Assembly (NCBI GenBank): GCA_002336985.1
Contig: DDFE01000197.1
Location: 90,613 to 154,612 of the forward strand
Length of the DNA stretch: 64,000 nt
Direction: 5' to 3'
Source of the DNA: Sphingomonadales bacterium UBA1936
Lineage (GTDB): Bacteria; Pseudomonadota; Alphaproteobacteria; Sphingomonadales; Sphingomonadaceae
The notes beneath the pieces were generated by a model. The model worked only from the letters and a program-made list of their open reading frames with translations, did no database searches and had not been told where the DNA came from. The position numbers were made by a program, and so were the translations under genes. Each line of letters begins with the position of its first letter. Positions within the stretch are counted from its first letter, which is position 1. Shown here in pieces: positions 52,804 to 61,038 of the stretch.

Positions 52804-53865
52804 ATGACCGACGATACGCCTAACCGTCCGGACGAAAGCGATGTCCGCCCGTCCGTCGCCACCACGGCGAAACCGCCGCGAGCGTCCGCTCCCAAGCCCG
52901 CAGCCAAGACCGCAACCCAGCCGTCTGCCGTGCGTGGTGGGCCGAGAGCACCGGCATCGCGCAAGCGGGCCTCCGGGGCACGCACCGCAGCCGCTGCTCC
53001 GGCCAGGGCGACCCCGTCCGCCAAGCCGTCGGCGCGCAAGGGACGTGGCAGGACGGCAGGCAAGGCAGCATCATCGACTGCCAAAAAATTTTCGAGCGCC
53101 GTCAAAGCTGCCGCAGTTGATGCGGCGACGAGCGCCGCGCCCGTGACGGAGGCGATCGAGAATGCTGCGGAACGGACGGTGCGGACGGTCGGCAAGACCG
53201 CGCGCACGGCGAAAGCGACGGTGCGGCGCGAGTCCGCGACGGTCAAGGATCGCGCGAAGACCGCGACGCGCGACCTCGGCAGGTCTGCAGGAAAGGCCAG
53301 GGCGCGTGCGGCCAGGGCTGCCACGGGGACGACCGCGAAGGCGCTCGGCGCGGCGGCGGCGGGCCTTGTGGCGGGTTTCGCGCTCAACCTCGGCCGCAAG
53401 GTCATTGTCCAGGCACCGAGCACGCTCGCCGGCGACTGGTTGGCGGCGATCAAGGCTGAGCACAAACTCGTACTGGCGCTGTTCGACAAGCTGCAGGCGA
53501 CCGACAGCAGCCAGACGGCGCAACGCACCACGCTCCTCGCCCAGCTCAAACATGCGCTCGGCAAGCATGCGTTCACCGAGGAGAATGTGATCTACCCCGC
53601 GCTGCGCGCCTGGGGCGACAAGGCCGACGCCGACAAGCTCAACCATGACCATGGCTATGTGAAGCAATATCTCTACGAGCTCGACGTCGCCAACAAGGCG
53701 TCGCCCGCATTCCTCGGGCAGGTTGGCGATTTCCGGGCTGCGGTGGAAACGCATGTCCGCGAGGAAGAGGATGCCATCTTCCCGCCACTGCACAGGTCGC
53801 TCGGAAAGGCCGGCAATGCGAAACTGACGGCCCAGGCCAACAAGGAAGGTTTCAAGCTGGCCTGA
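52804..53865 (+). CDS. Hemerythrin-domain protein with histone-H1-like N-terminal tail
   Basis: A 353-residue protein in two parts. Residues 1-200 are Ala/Lys/Arg/Thr-rich with many KA/KT/RA dipeptides (TAKPPRASAPKPAAKTATQP; RTAKATVRRESATVKDRAKT), like bacterial histone-H1/HC1-type tails. Residues 215-350 are an HHE hemerythrin-like domain: AEHKLVLALFDKL, KHAFTEENVIYPALRAW, LNHDHGYVKQYLYEL and HVREEEDAIFPPLHRSL, giving the His/Glu set for a diiron site. The short hydrophobic ALGAAAAGLVAGFALNL between them may bury or link. ATG 52804 follows a GGAG-like stretch. The weak GGAAC at 52752 is not a good EcfG match. Confidence 0.85.
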   Translation: MTDDTPNRPDESDVRPSVATTAKPPRASAPKPAAKTATQPSAVRGGPRAPASRKRASGARTAAAAPARATPSAKPSARKGRGRTAGKAASSTAKKFSSAVKAAAVDAATSAAPVTEAIENAAERTVRTVGKTARTAKATVRRESATVKDRAKTATRDLGRSAGKARARAARAATGTTAKALGAAAAGLVAGFALNLGRKVIVQAPSTLAGDWLAAIKAEHKLVLALFDKLQATDSSQTAQRTTLLAQLKHALGKHAFTEENVIYPALRAWGDKADADKLNHDHGYVKQYLYELDVANKASPAFLGQVGDFRAAVETHVREEEDAIFPPLHRSLGKAGNAKLTAQANKEGFKLA

Positions 53866-53890
53866 CCCGGTCCACGGTCAGGAAAAATAG

Positions 53891-53936
53891 CCCGGCGATA
53901 GCGCCGGGCCAGGGAAAATCACGGTTCGTGATTTTG
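53891..53936. terminator. Two adjacent hairpins after the hemerythrin gene
   Basis: GCCCGGCG at 53891-53898 pairs with CGCCGGGC at 53903-53910, and AAAATCAC at 53916-53923 pairs with GTGATTTT at 53929-53936. On the minus strand the set ends in a TATTTTT tract, so it would act as a terminator for a minus-strand transcript, but no minus-strand gene is supported in the 240 bases to its right. The rest of 53937-54184 holds only the LexA box. Confidence 0.6.
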
Positions 53937-54127
53937 GGTCGCGGGCGTGCCGGTAATGTGCGCGAATGCAGGAGGATAGGACGGATCGGACATCCGCGGC
54001 GGCGACTCGATCGGCGTGCCGGGGTTTGCGTGCGATCGCGCCTCGATCCCCTGGACGATCGGCAAGCGCGCGCATGCCGCGACATTCCACGTTACGCCGC
54101 GCCCCAAACCGAGCCACGCGCCGCTTT

Positions 54128-54142
54128 GTTCCCATTTCGTTC
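54128..54142 (+). promoter_or_regulatory. LexA (SOS) box upstream of the SRAP-like/alkB pair
   Basis: GTTC at 54128-54131 and GTTC at 54139-54142 are separated by exactly seven bases, a perfect alphaproteobacterial LexA site. It ends 42 bases before the ATG at 54185. Confidence 0.82.
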
Positions 54143-54184
54143 CCGTGCTAGATCTGGCCTGCACGTCTTGCCACCGAGTCGATC

Positions 54185-54898
54185 ATGTCCCGCCTTCATG
54201 CCTGTGCCGCCACGCCTGCCGCGATCTCCGCCCGTTTCGGCATCGATCCCGTGCCGGATGTCGGCATTCCCGAGGAAACCGTCGAGGGGACGACCGGCAT
54301 CGTGGTTTTCGAGACGGGCGGCCGGCGGCAGCTCAAGCGCATGCCCTGGGGGTTTCCGCGGTTCGCGCGCGCGATGCACCGCCGCGGCGAGGCGCCGGAG
54401 CGGCTCGGGCTCGTCGCCGACCTGACCAATCCGATGTGGGATGAGATGGTCCGCGACCCGCGCTACCGTTGCCTGATCCCGATCACCCATTTCGCCAATC
54501 CCGACGGAGCGCCCGGACGCAGGACGCGCACCTGGTTCTCGATTCCGGGCGACGATGGCAATCCGGCGGGCCTCATGGCCTGGGCGGGGTTCTGCCGGTC
54601 GCTCGCCGGTCACGGTGCCTGCCATGCCGGCATGACCATGACGGCCAACGACGCGGTGCTCGCGACCAACGATCGCATGCCGGTCCTGCTCGCACTCCAT
54701 GAGTACGACCAGTGGCTCCATGGCGGCGTCGAGGACGTCATCCGCTTACAGTTCCGGCCTCCCGTCGACGCGCGAACCATGGTCGTGACCCCCACGAAAC
54801 ACCTGTGGCGAAGCGGCAAGGGGCCGCCACGGACGCGCGCCATCCTGCCAGAAAGCGTGATGCCTCCCGGCCGCGCGCAATTCGGGCTCGACCTGTGA
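54185..54898 (+). CDS. SRAP (DUF159)-like protein lacking the catalytic residues
   Basis: A 237-residue protein of the SOS response-associated peptidase (HMCES/YedK) fold. Matches include the MPWGFPRFA stretch, RYRCLIPITHFANPD and ATNDRMPVLLALHEYDQWL. SRAP enzymes use Cys2, a conserved Asn, a Glu in the FxEP-type segment and a His before the xMP motif to crosslink abasic sites. Here residue 2 is Ser, the Glu position is Asn (FANPD), and the His position is Asn (TNDRMP); I see none of the active set. So this may be a non-catalytic relative that binds DNA or a partner. It has a LexA box and overlaps alkB. Confidence 0.82.
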   Translation: MSRLHACAATPAAISARFGIDPVPDVGIPEETVEGTTGIVVFETGGRRQLKRMPWGFPRFARAMHRRGEAPERLGLVADLTNPMWDEMVRDPRYRCLIPITHFANPDGAPGRRTRTWFSIPGDDGNPAGLMAWAGFCRSLAGHGACHAGMTMTANDAVLATNDRMPVLLALHEYDQWLHGGVEDVIRLQFRPPVDARTMVVTPTKHLWRSGKGPPRTRAILPESVMPPGRAQFGLDL

Positions 54899-55557
54899 CC
54901 GCGTCCGTCACTGCCCGGAACGCACGCCAGCCCGATCTTTTCGGTGCGGAGCAGGCGCATCCAGCCGGATCCCACGACGGGCAGGCGGACGCGCGGGCGA
55001 TCCCGGCCATTCCAGGTCTCGCGGTTGCCGCCGATGCCATCACGTGTGCCGAGGAACGCGCGCTCATCGACCGGGTCGAAGCCGCACCGCTCGCACCGTT
55101 CCGATACCAGCAATGGGAAGGCCGCCGCCTGACCCATGCCTATGGCTGGTCCTATGATTTCGTGCGCGGGCAGGTGATCGAGGCCGATCCCCTGCCCGGC
55201 TGGCTGCTGCCGCTGCGCGCGCGTGCCGCGCGCTTCGCGGCGCTCGATCCCGCCGCGCTCGTCCAGGCGCTGCTCATCCGCTATGATCCGGGCGCTACGA
55301 TCGGCTGGCACCGGGACCGGCCGATGTTCGATGATGTCATCGGTCTCTCGCTGGGTACGCCCGCCACGCTCCGCCTGCGGCGGCGTATCCCCGGCGGCTT
55401 CGCGCGCGCCAATGCGCCGCTCGCGCCGCGCGCCTTCTACCATCTTGCAGGCGAGGTCCGGCACGCGTGGGAACACAGCATCGCGGCCCTTCCCGCCCCG
55501 CGCTGGTCGATCACCTTCCGCAGCCTCGCCGCCATGGCTGGCCTCCGCGCCGGTTGA
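54895..55557 (+). CDS. alkB: AlkB-type 2-oxoglutarate-dependent dioxygenase
   Basis: A 220-residue Fe(II)/2-oxoglutarate dioxygenase of the AlkB family, which repairs alkylated bases by oxidative demethylation. LLIRYDPGATIGWHRDRPMF contains the HxD iron ligands, GEVRHAWEHSIAAL the distal His, and PRWSITFRSL the Arg that binds 2-oxoglutarate. The GTG start overlaps the stop of the SRAP-like gene (GTGA), so both are SOS-controlled by the same LexA box. ProRich N-terminus has no conserved role. Confidence 0.93.
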   Translation: MTASVTARNARQPDLFGAEQAHPAGSHDGQADARAIPAIPGLAVAADAITCAEERALIDRVEAAPLAPFRYQQWEGRRLTHAYGWSYDFVRGQVIEADPLPGWLLPLRARAARFAALDPAALVQALLIRYDPGATIGWHRDRPMFDDVIGLSLGTPATLRLRRRIPGGFARANAPLAPRAFYHLAGEVRHAWEHSIAALPAPRWSITFRSLAAMAGLRAG

Positions 55558-55738
55558 TCGAGATCAATGCATAGTCGTTACGGGCAGCGTAGGTAAGCGT
55601 CCACGACAAACGGAATATTTCGCGGTAGGAACAGCACCGCAGAGCGCCTGCCGTCCTGCTGAGTCTTCGCACAGCCCCCGGCCACGCGAGTGGCCTGGGG
55701 ACGATCGCGCGATGCGGCGGAACAAGGGCAGGCAGCGC

Positions 55739-57232
55739 ATGAGTACCGACAATCGACGCATATCCACCGGCAATACCGGTCTCGATCTGGTGCTTCGCGG
55801 CGGACTGCCCGCCAATCGCCTTTTTCTCGTCGAAGGCATGCCGGGCTCGGGCAAGACGACGCTCGCGCTGCAGTTCCTGCTCGACGGTCTCGCGGCTGGC
55901 GAGAACGTCCTCTATATCACCCTGTCCGAGACGAGCGAGGAGCTCAATGTCGTCGCGCAGTCGCATGGCTGGTCGCTCGACGGCGTCAACCTGTTCGAAC
56001 TGGCCTCGGCGGAGGATGTGCTCGGCGTCGGGCGCGACCAGTCGATCCTGCACAGCTGGGAAATGGAACTCGGCGGCACGATCCAGCTGATCCGCGAGGA
56101 AGTCGAGAAGGTGAAGCCGAAGCGCATCGTGTTCGACAGCCTGTCGGAACTGCGCCTGCTCGCCCAGGATCCGCTGCGCTACCGGCGCCAGCTGCTGTTC
56201 CTGAAACAGTTCTTCGCCGGGCTCGAGACGACCGTTCTTCTCGTCGACGACCTGACCGGTTTCAACGGCGGCCGCGACAACCATCTCCACAGCCTGTGCC
56301 ATGGCGTGATCACGCTCGAGCGGCTGACGCTCGAGTTCGGGGCGGCGCGCCGCCGCATGCAGATCCAGAAGATGCGCGGCGTGGACTTTATCGCGGGGTA
56401 TCACGACCTCGTCATCCGCAAGGGCGGCATCGACATCTTCCCGCGTCTCATCGCTGCCGATCATCATTCGAGCTTCGTCGGCGAGGCGCTGCCGAGCGGC
56501 ATCCCCGAACTCGACGCGCTGCTCAACGGCGGTCCGGCGCGCGGGACCTCGACGCTCGTCACAGGTCCGGCCGGGTCGGGCAAGACGACACTCGCGCTGC
56601 AATATCTCGACGCCGCGTGCGGACGCGGCGAACGTGCGGTCATTTACGAGTTCGACGAACGCATCGGCACGCTGGTCAGCCGCGCCGAGGCTTTCGGTAT
56701 CGATCTCGAGGCGCGGATCGATGCGGGCTGCCTCAGCATCCGGCAGATGGATCCGGCCGAGATCGCGCCCGGCCAGTTCGCGGCGCTGATCCGCGAGGAG
56801 GTCGAGCAGCGGGACACAAAGATCGTGATGATCGACAGCCTCAACGGATATATGGCGTCGATGCCGCAGGAGCAGCAACTCGTTCTCCAGCTGCACGAGC
56901 TGCTGTCCTACCTCAACCAAGCCGGGATCGTGACTTTCCTGATCAATCCCCAGCAGGGCTTCTTCGGGACGATGCAGACGCACGGGCTGAACGTGTCCTA
57001 TGTCGCCGACATCGTCATCCTGCTGCGCTTCTTCGAGAGCGAGGGCCGGATCCGCAAGGCGATCTCGATCGTGAAGAACCGCAGCGGCCAGCACGAGGAC
57101 ACCATCCGCGAGTTCAGGATCGATGGCCAGGGCGTGCGTGTGGGCGCGCCACTCGCCGAATTCCGCGGCGTGCTGACTGGAACCCCGGAATATACGGGCG
57201 AGAAGCTGCCGCTGATGGAAGACCGCGGCTAA
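55739..57232 (+). CDS. kaiC: KaiC-like double-domain ATPase
   Basis: A 497-residue KaiC-family protein with two RecA-like domains. Walker A motifs are GMPGSGKTT (residues 33-41) and GPAGSGKTT (near residues 276-284). The CI catalytic glutamate region is YITLSETSEEL, the CII one YEFDERIG. Around the phosphorylation loop of cyanobacterial KaiC, the sequence is NVSYVADIVI, so the Ser is kept but the adjacent Thr is Tyr. No kaiA or kaiB lies nearby. The gene directly precedes a hybrid histidine kinase, a known non-cyanobacterial arrangement. An upstream in-frame ATG at 55712 would add nine residues. Confidence 0.9.
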   Translation: MSTDNRRISTGNTGLDLVLRGGLPANRLFLVEGMPGSGKTTLALQFLLDGLAAGENVLYITLSETSEELNVVAQSHGWSLDGVNLFELASAEDVLGVGRDQSILHSWEMELGGTIQLIREEVEKVKPKRIVFDSLSELRLLAQDPLRYRRQLLFLKQFFAGLETTVLLVDDLTGFNGGRDNHLHSLCHGVITLERLTLEFGAARRRMQIQKMRGVDFIAGYHDLVIRKGGIDIFPRLIAADHHSSFVGEALPSGIPELDALLNGGPARGTSTLVTGPAGSGKTTLALQYLDAACGRGERAVIYEFDERIGTLVSRAEAFGIDLEARIDAGCLSIRQMDPAEIAPGQFAALIREEVEQRDTKIVMIDSLNGYMASMPQEQQLVLQLHELLSYLNQAGIVTFLINPQQGFFGTMQTHGLNVSYVADIVILLRFFESEGRIRKAISIVKNRSGQHEDTIREFRIDGQGVRVGAPLAEFRGVLTGTPEYTGEKLPLMEDRG

Positions 57233-59317
57233 GTGCATCGCTCGGCTTCCGAAGGCCATCGCGTGCTGGTCAGCGCGCCCTATGGCGACGACGCCAACAG
57301 CGTCGCGCGGCTCCTGACCGACTCCGGCTATGATACCGCAGTATGCGCGACGCTGGCCGAGGTCGCGGAGCGGATCGATGAGCATGTCGGGGCCGTGCTC
57401 ATCACCGAGGAAGCGCTGCTCGCCGATCTCGGCCCCCTGCACCGCGTGCTCGAGGCCCAGCCTGCCTGGTCCGACGTGCCGTTCGTGCTTCTCGCCGGGC
57501 GCCAGGCCGGGCGTGCGATATCGACCGAGGCGATCCGCCGCCGCCTGCCCGACAGCGCGATCAACGTCGTCCTGCTGGAACGGCCGCTCAGCAGCGAATC
57601 GCTGCTGAGCGCGATCGCCTCGGCGATGCGCGCGCGCCAGAAACAGTTCGAAATCCGCGACCAGCTCGCGGCGCTCGTGAACGAGCGCAGCCGCCTGAAC
57701 ACCCTGCTCGACACGCTTCCCGTGGGGGTCGCCTTCGTCAATCCCGATGGCAGCACCCTGCTGTCCAATCCCGAGTTCCGGCGGTTCCTGCCGACGGGGG
57801 ATATCCCGTCGAGGCTACCCGATGGCGAATTGCGCTGGGAGGGTTATGAGGCCGACGGCACGCGGATCAGGCGCGACCGGTTCGTCACCGCTCGCGCATT
57901 GAGGGGCGAGCGCGTGCAGGGGGTTGAGTTCCTCCACCGGCCGGAAAACGGCGCCGAGATCTGGACGCGCGTCAGCGGCATCCCGCTCGACGACGGGGGC
58001 ACGGTGACCGGCGCGATATCGGTCATCGTCGATATCGACGAGCAGAAACGCGGCCAGACGGCCCTTGCCGACGCCGCGCAGAAGCTCGAGGCCCAGGTCG
58101 CCGAGCGCACCGAAGCGCTGACCGAAGCGCTCGCCAGGCTCGAGGCCGAAGCTGGCGAGCGGGAGCGCGCCGAAGCCGCCCTGCGCCAGAGCCAGAAGAT
58201 GGAAGCGGTCGGCCAACTCACCGGCGGCATCGCGCACGACTTCAACAACATGCTCACCGGTATCATCGGTGCGATGGATATCATGAAGCGCCGCATCGCG
58301 ACCGGCCGTCTCGACGACATCGGCCGGTTCATGGACGCGGCAAGCACCTCGGCGCAGCGTGCGGCCGGGCTCACGGCCCGCCTGCTCGCCTTTTCGCGGC
58401 GCCAGTCGCTCGACAGCCGCCCGACCGACATCGACGCGCTGGTCATTTCGCTCGAGGAACTGCTGCGCCGCACGCTGAGCGAACGGATCGAGCTCCAGAT
58501 CATTCGCCGCCGCGACCTCCCCTCGGCGGTGGTCGACGCCAACCAGCTCGAAAGTGCGATCCTCAACCTCGCGATCAACGCGCGCGACGCGATGCCCGAC
58601 GGCGGCAAGCTGACGGTCGAAGCCCGTCCGATGACGCTCGACCCGGACTATTGCGCAGCGCGCCCGGGCATTGCGCCGGGCGATTACGTCGTGATCGCGG
58701 TGTCCGACACCGGCGTCGGGATGGATCAGGCGACGCTCGACAAGGTGTTCGACCCGTTTTTCACGACCAAGCCGGTGGGCCAGGGCACGGGGCTCGGCCT
58801 CTCGATGGTCTATGGGTTCGCCAAGCAGTCGAACGGCCAGGTTCGAATCCATTCGGTCGTCGGCGAAGGCACGACCGTGAGCCTGTTCGTGCCCGCCGCC
58901 GCGCAGACCGCCGTGGACGAGGATGCGCCGCCCGCCGCCGTCCACCATGGCGACGGCGAGACGGTGCTCCTGGTCGAGGACGATGAATCGGTCCGCATGC
59001 TGGTGCGCGACGTGCTCGAGGAACTCGGCTATCGCGCGGTCGAGGCCGCCGAACCCGAGGCGGCGATCCGGCATCTGTCGAGCGGCCGCAAGTTCGACCT
59101 GATGATCTCGGACGTGGGCCTGCCGGGCATGAACGGCCGCCAGCTCGCCGAGATCGCGCGCGAGCACCTTGCGGACCTGCCGATCCTCTTCGTCACGGGC
59201 TATGCCGAGAATGCGGCAATCCGCGCCGGCTTTCTCGGCACCAACATGCAGATGATCACCAAGCCTTTCCAGATCGAAACCCTGTCGGCGAAGATCAGCG
59301 AGATGCTCGAGGGCTGA
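57233..59317 (+). CDS. Hybrid histidine kinase with N-terminal pseudo-receiver
   Basis: A 694-residue sensor kinase. Residues 8-130 resemble a receiver (VLVSAPYGDDANSVARLLTD) but the phospho-Asp position reads LITEEALLAD and the usual KP is RP, so it is probably a pseudo-receiver. A PAS domain follows (NTLLDTLPVGVAFVNPDGST), then a coiled coil, a HisKA domain with HDFNNMLTGIIG (His335), an HATPase with GVGMDQATLDKVFDPFF and GTGLGLSMVYGF, and a C-terminal receiver with MISDVGLPGMNGRQ (Asp627). A GTG start touches the kaiC stop, so the two are co-translated. Its output partner may be the single-domain regulator at 48744, unproven. Confidence 0.92.
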   Translation: MHRSASEGHRVLVSAPYGDDANSVARLLTDSGYDTAVCATLAEVAERIDEHVGAVLITEEALLADLGPLHRVLEAQPAWSDVPFVLLAGRQAGRAISTEAIRRRLPDSAINVVLLERPLSSESLLSAIASAMRARQKQFEIRDQLAALVNERSRLNTLLDTLPVGVAFVNPDGSTLLSNPEFRRFLPTGDIPSRLPDGELRWEGYEADGTRIRRDRFVTARALRGERVQGVEFLHRPENGAEIWTRVSGIPLDDGGTVTGAISVIVDIDEQKRGQTALADAAQKLEAQVAERTEALTEALARLEAEAGERERAEAALRQSQKMEAVGQLTGGIAHDFNNMLTGIIGAMDIMKRRIATGRLDDIGRFMDAASTSAQRAAGLTARLLAFSRRQSLDSRPTDIDALVISLEELLRRTLSERIELQIIRRRDLPSAVVDANQLESAILNLAINARDAMPDGGKLTVEARPMTLDPDYCAARPGIAPGDYVVIAVSDTGVGMDQATLDKVFDPFFTTKPVGQGTGLGLSMVYGFAKQSNGQVRIHSVVGEGTTVSLFVPAAAQTAVDEDAPPAAVHHGDGETVLLVEDDESVRMLVRDVLEELGYRAVEAAEPEAAIRHLSSGRKFDLMISDVGLPGMNGRQLAEIAREHLADLPILFVTGYAENAAIRAGFLGTNMQMITKPFQIETLSAKISEMLEG

Positions 59318-59322
59318 GCGCC

Positions 59323-59673
59323 ATGCCGGCCGATCCGCGCACGGCCGGTGGCCACCCGGTCACGCCCGACGGCCGCTATTTCGTGGTCCGGGGACGGCTG
59401 TGGCGCATGGCGAACCCGGCACTCGGCGCCGAGGAGCGGCAACAGCTCGTCAACCGGCTGATGGCGGCGCGCCGCGCCGTCGGCGCTGCGAAACGCGCGC
59501 ACGCCCGGCCGGCCGAGGATGCGGCGCATGACGCGGTCGATGCGGCGAAGCATGCGCTCGGCGAACGCGGCCCCGTCTGGTGGCGCGACGGCGCCCCCGA
59601 TCTCAATCGGCACATGATCCGGACAACGCCCTATGCCGAGTGGTTCGCCGCCTTGGGCGGGAGCGAGGCCTAG
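59323..59673 (+). CDS. Conserved hypothetical protein
   Basis: A 116-residue soluble protein with GHPVTPDGRYFVVRGRLWRM, then AHDAVDAAKHALGERGPVWW and RHMIRTTPYAEWFAALG. I recognise this as a conserved protein of alphaproteobacteria without an assigned function. It begins five bases after the kinase stop and so may be the third gene of the kaiC operon. Its stop overlaps the xthA stop on the other strand (CTAG). Confidence 0.82.
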   Translation: MPADPRTAGGHPVTPDGRYFVVRGRLWRMANPALGAEERQQLVNRLMAARRAVGAAKRAHARPAEDAAHDAVDAAKHALGERGPVWWRDGAPDLNRHMIRTTPYAEWFAALGGSEA

Positions 59674-60482
59674 GACGCCGTGCGCTTGCGGTTCCCGCGC
59701 CGTGCGGGGCGGTCGGCGAGATCGATCCAGACCGGGGCATGGTCGCTGGTTTTCGCCCAGCCGCGCGGGCGCCGGTCGACGCCGGCCGCAGCCAGACGCT
59801 TCGTTGCGACCGGGTTGAGCAGCAGATGGTCGATCCGCAACCCTGCATCGCGTTCGAACGAGCCGCGCCAGTAATTCCAGAAGCTGTAGAGAGGCTCGCC
59901 CGGGTGGAGGTGACGGACGGCATCGCACCAGCCCTGCCCGACAAGCGCCGCAAAGGCCGCGCGCACTTCCGGCACGAACAGCGCATCCTCGGTCCATCGC
60001 TCGGGCTTGTAGACGTCGAGCGCGGTCGGCATCACGTTGAAATCGCCCGCGATCACGACAGGCGCGTCGAGCGCGACCAGCGCCGCCAGATGTGCGTCGA
60101 GCCGTGCGAGCCAGTCCATCTTGTAGGCGAATTTCGGACCCGGACGCGGATTGCCGTTGGGAAGGTAGAGGGTAGCGACGAGCAGTCCGTCGATCGCCGC
60201 CTCCAGATAGCGGCTCTGCCGGTCGCGCGCATCGCCGGGCAGTCCGCGCCGCGTCTCGTGAATGGTGCCGGCACGGCTCAGGATGGCGACGCCGTTCCAC
60301 GCCTTCTGGCCATGCCAGACCGCGTCATAGCCGAGATCGCGAAAGGGTCCCTCGGGAAATCGGTCGTCGCTGGCCTTCAGCTCCTGCAGGCACACGATGT
60401 CGGGGCGCGCGTCCTCGAGCCAGCGCAGGAGGACGGGCAGGCGCCCGTTGATGCCGTTGACGTTGTAGGTCGCGATCCTCAC
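59670..60482 (-). CDS. xthA: Exodeoxyribonuclease III
   Basis: A 270-residue exonuclease III/AP endonuclease. MRIATYNVNGINGRLP, the CLQELKASDDRFPEG block with the catalytic Glu, VIAGDFNVMPTALDVY with the Asp and Asn, and LRIDHLLLN and WAKTSDHAPVWIDL near the C-terminus give the full active site. It acts at abasic sites and 3' ends in DNA repair. It stands alone on the minus strand, convergent with the preceding hypothetical gene; no LexA box was seen before it. Confidence 0.95.
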   Translation of the reverse strand: MRIATYNVNGINGRLPVLLRWLEDARPDIVCLQELKASDDRFPEGPFRDLGYDAVWHGQKAWNGVAILSRAGTIHETRRGLPGDARDRQSRYLEAAIDGLLVATLYLPNGNPRPGPKFAYKMDWLARLDAHLAALVALDAPVVIAGDFNVMPTALDVYKPERWTEDALFVPEVRAAFAALVGQGWCDAVRHLHPGEPLYSFWNYWRGSFERDAGLRIDHLLLNPVATKRLAAAGVDRRPRGWAKTSDHAPVWIDLADRPARRGNRKRTAS

Positions 60483-60618
60483 GCGGCGTCAATCCCGCCG
60501 GCGGCGATGCGTTCCAGCCGCATGCCCGTGGCCGTCCGCCGGTCCGCGCGCGCGCAACACTTGGCGGTGCTGGCGGCACTCTGACGCTGATCTGATCCCT
60601 GCCAATCAGGCAGTCTGG

Positions 60619-60911
60619 ATGCGTGACCGAAAACCGACGATAACGATAGGCGGATCAGGCTGTCTGTCGAATCAACAGGCAGCAGTATTCCTGAACCTGT
60701 CGACACGGACGCTTGAGAAATATCGTGTCACGGGGGTGGACCCATCTTCCGCAAATTCGGTCGCCGCGTCCTCTGCGCCCGTGCAGATCTCGAGGCTTGG
60801 GCAAATGTGAGAATGTGCGACAGCACATTAGATCCGGCGTTTTGGAAGGCGATCGGACACCAACTCGAAATCACACCAACGGCTAGAAATTCCCGGAACG
60901 CGCGCTTATAG
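60619..60911 (+). pseudogene. Excisionase-type helix-turn-helix gene with frameshift
   Basis: The frame from ATG 60619 encodes CLSNQQAAVFLNLSTRTLEK, then YRVTG, a winged-helix MerR/excisionase (HTH_17) start. The ending expected in the family, PIFRKFGRRVLCARADLEAW, is found in the next frame. The break falls at a run of five Gs at 60732-60736; one additional G would join both halves and allow translation to TAG 60909-60911. Such small proteins usually sit with integrases in mobile elements. It ends 41 bases before the tRNA-Leu gene. Function lost or produced by frameshift. Confidence 0.72.
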
Positions 60912-60951
60912 GCTCGTCGACGATGACGGCTCAAGACGTGCCGGTCGGTAC

Positions 60952-61038
60952 GCGGGCGTGGTGAAATTGGTAGACGCGCGGGACTCAAAATCCCGTTCCT
61001 TGATCGGAGTGTCGGTTCGAGCCCGACCGCCCGCACCA
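60952..61038 (+). tRNA. tRNA-Leu (anticodon CAA)
   Basis: An 87-base class II tRNA including encoded CCA at 61036-61038. The acceptor arm pairs GCGGGCG at 60952-60958 with CGCCCGC at 61028-61034. The anticodon stem is CGGGA/TCCCG around the loop CTCAAAA, giving anticodon CAA, which reads UUG. A long variable arm follows, then the GGTTCGAGCCC T-loop. The gene borders a mobile-element-like remnant on its left. Confidence 0.95.

Noticed and set aside
55640..55670. EcfG-type promoter before kaiC
   Set aside because: GGAAC is present but the nearest CGT lies 19 bases on, and the last T is missing.
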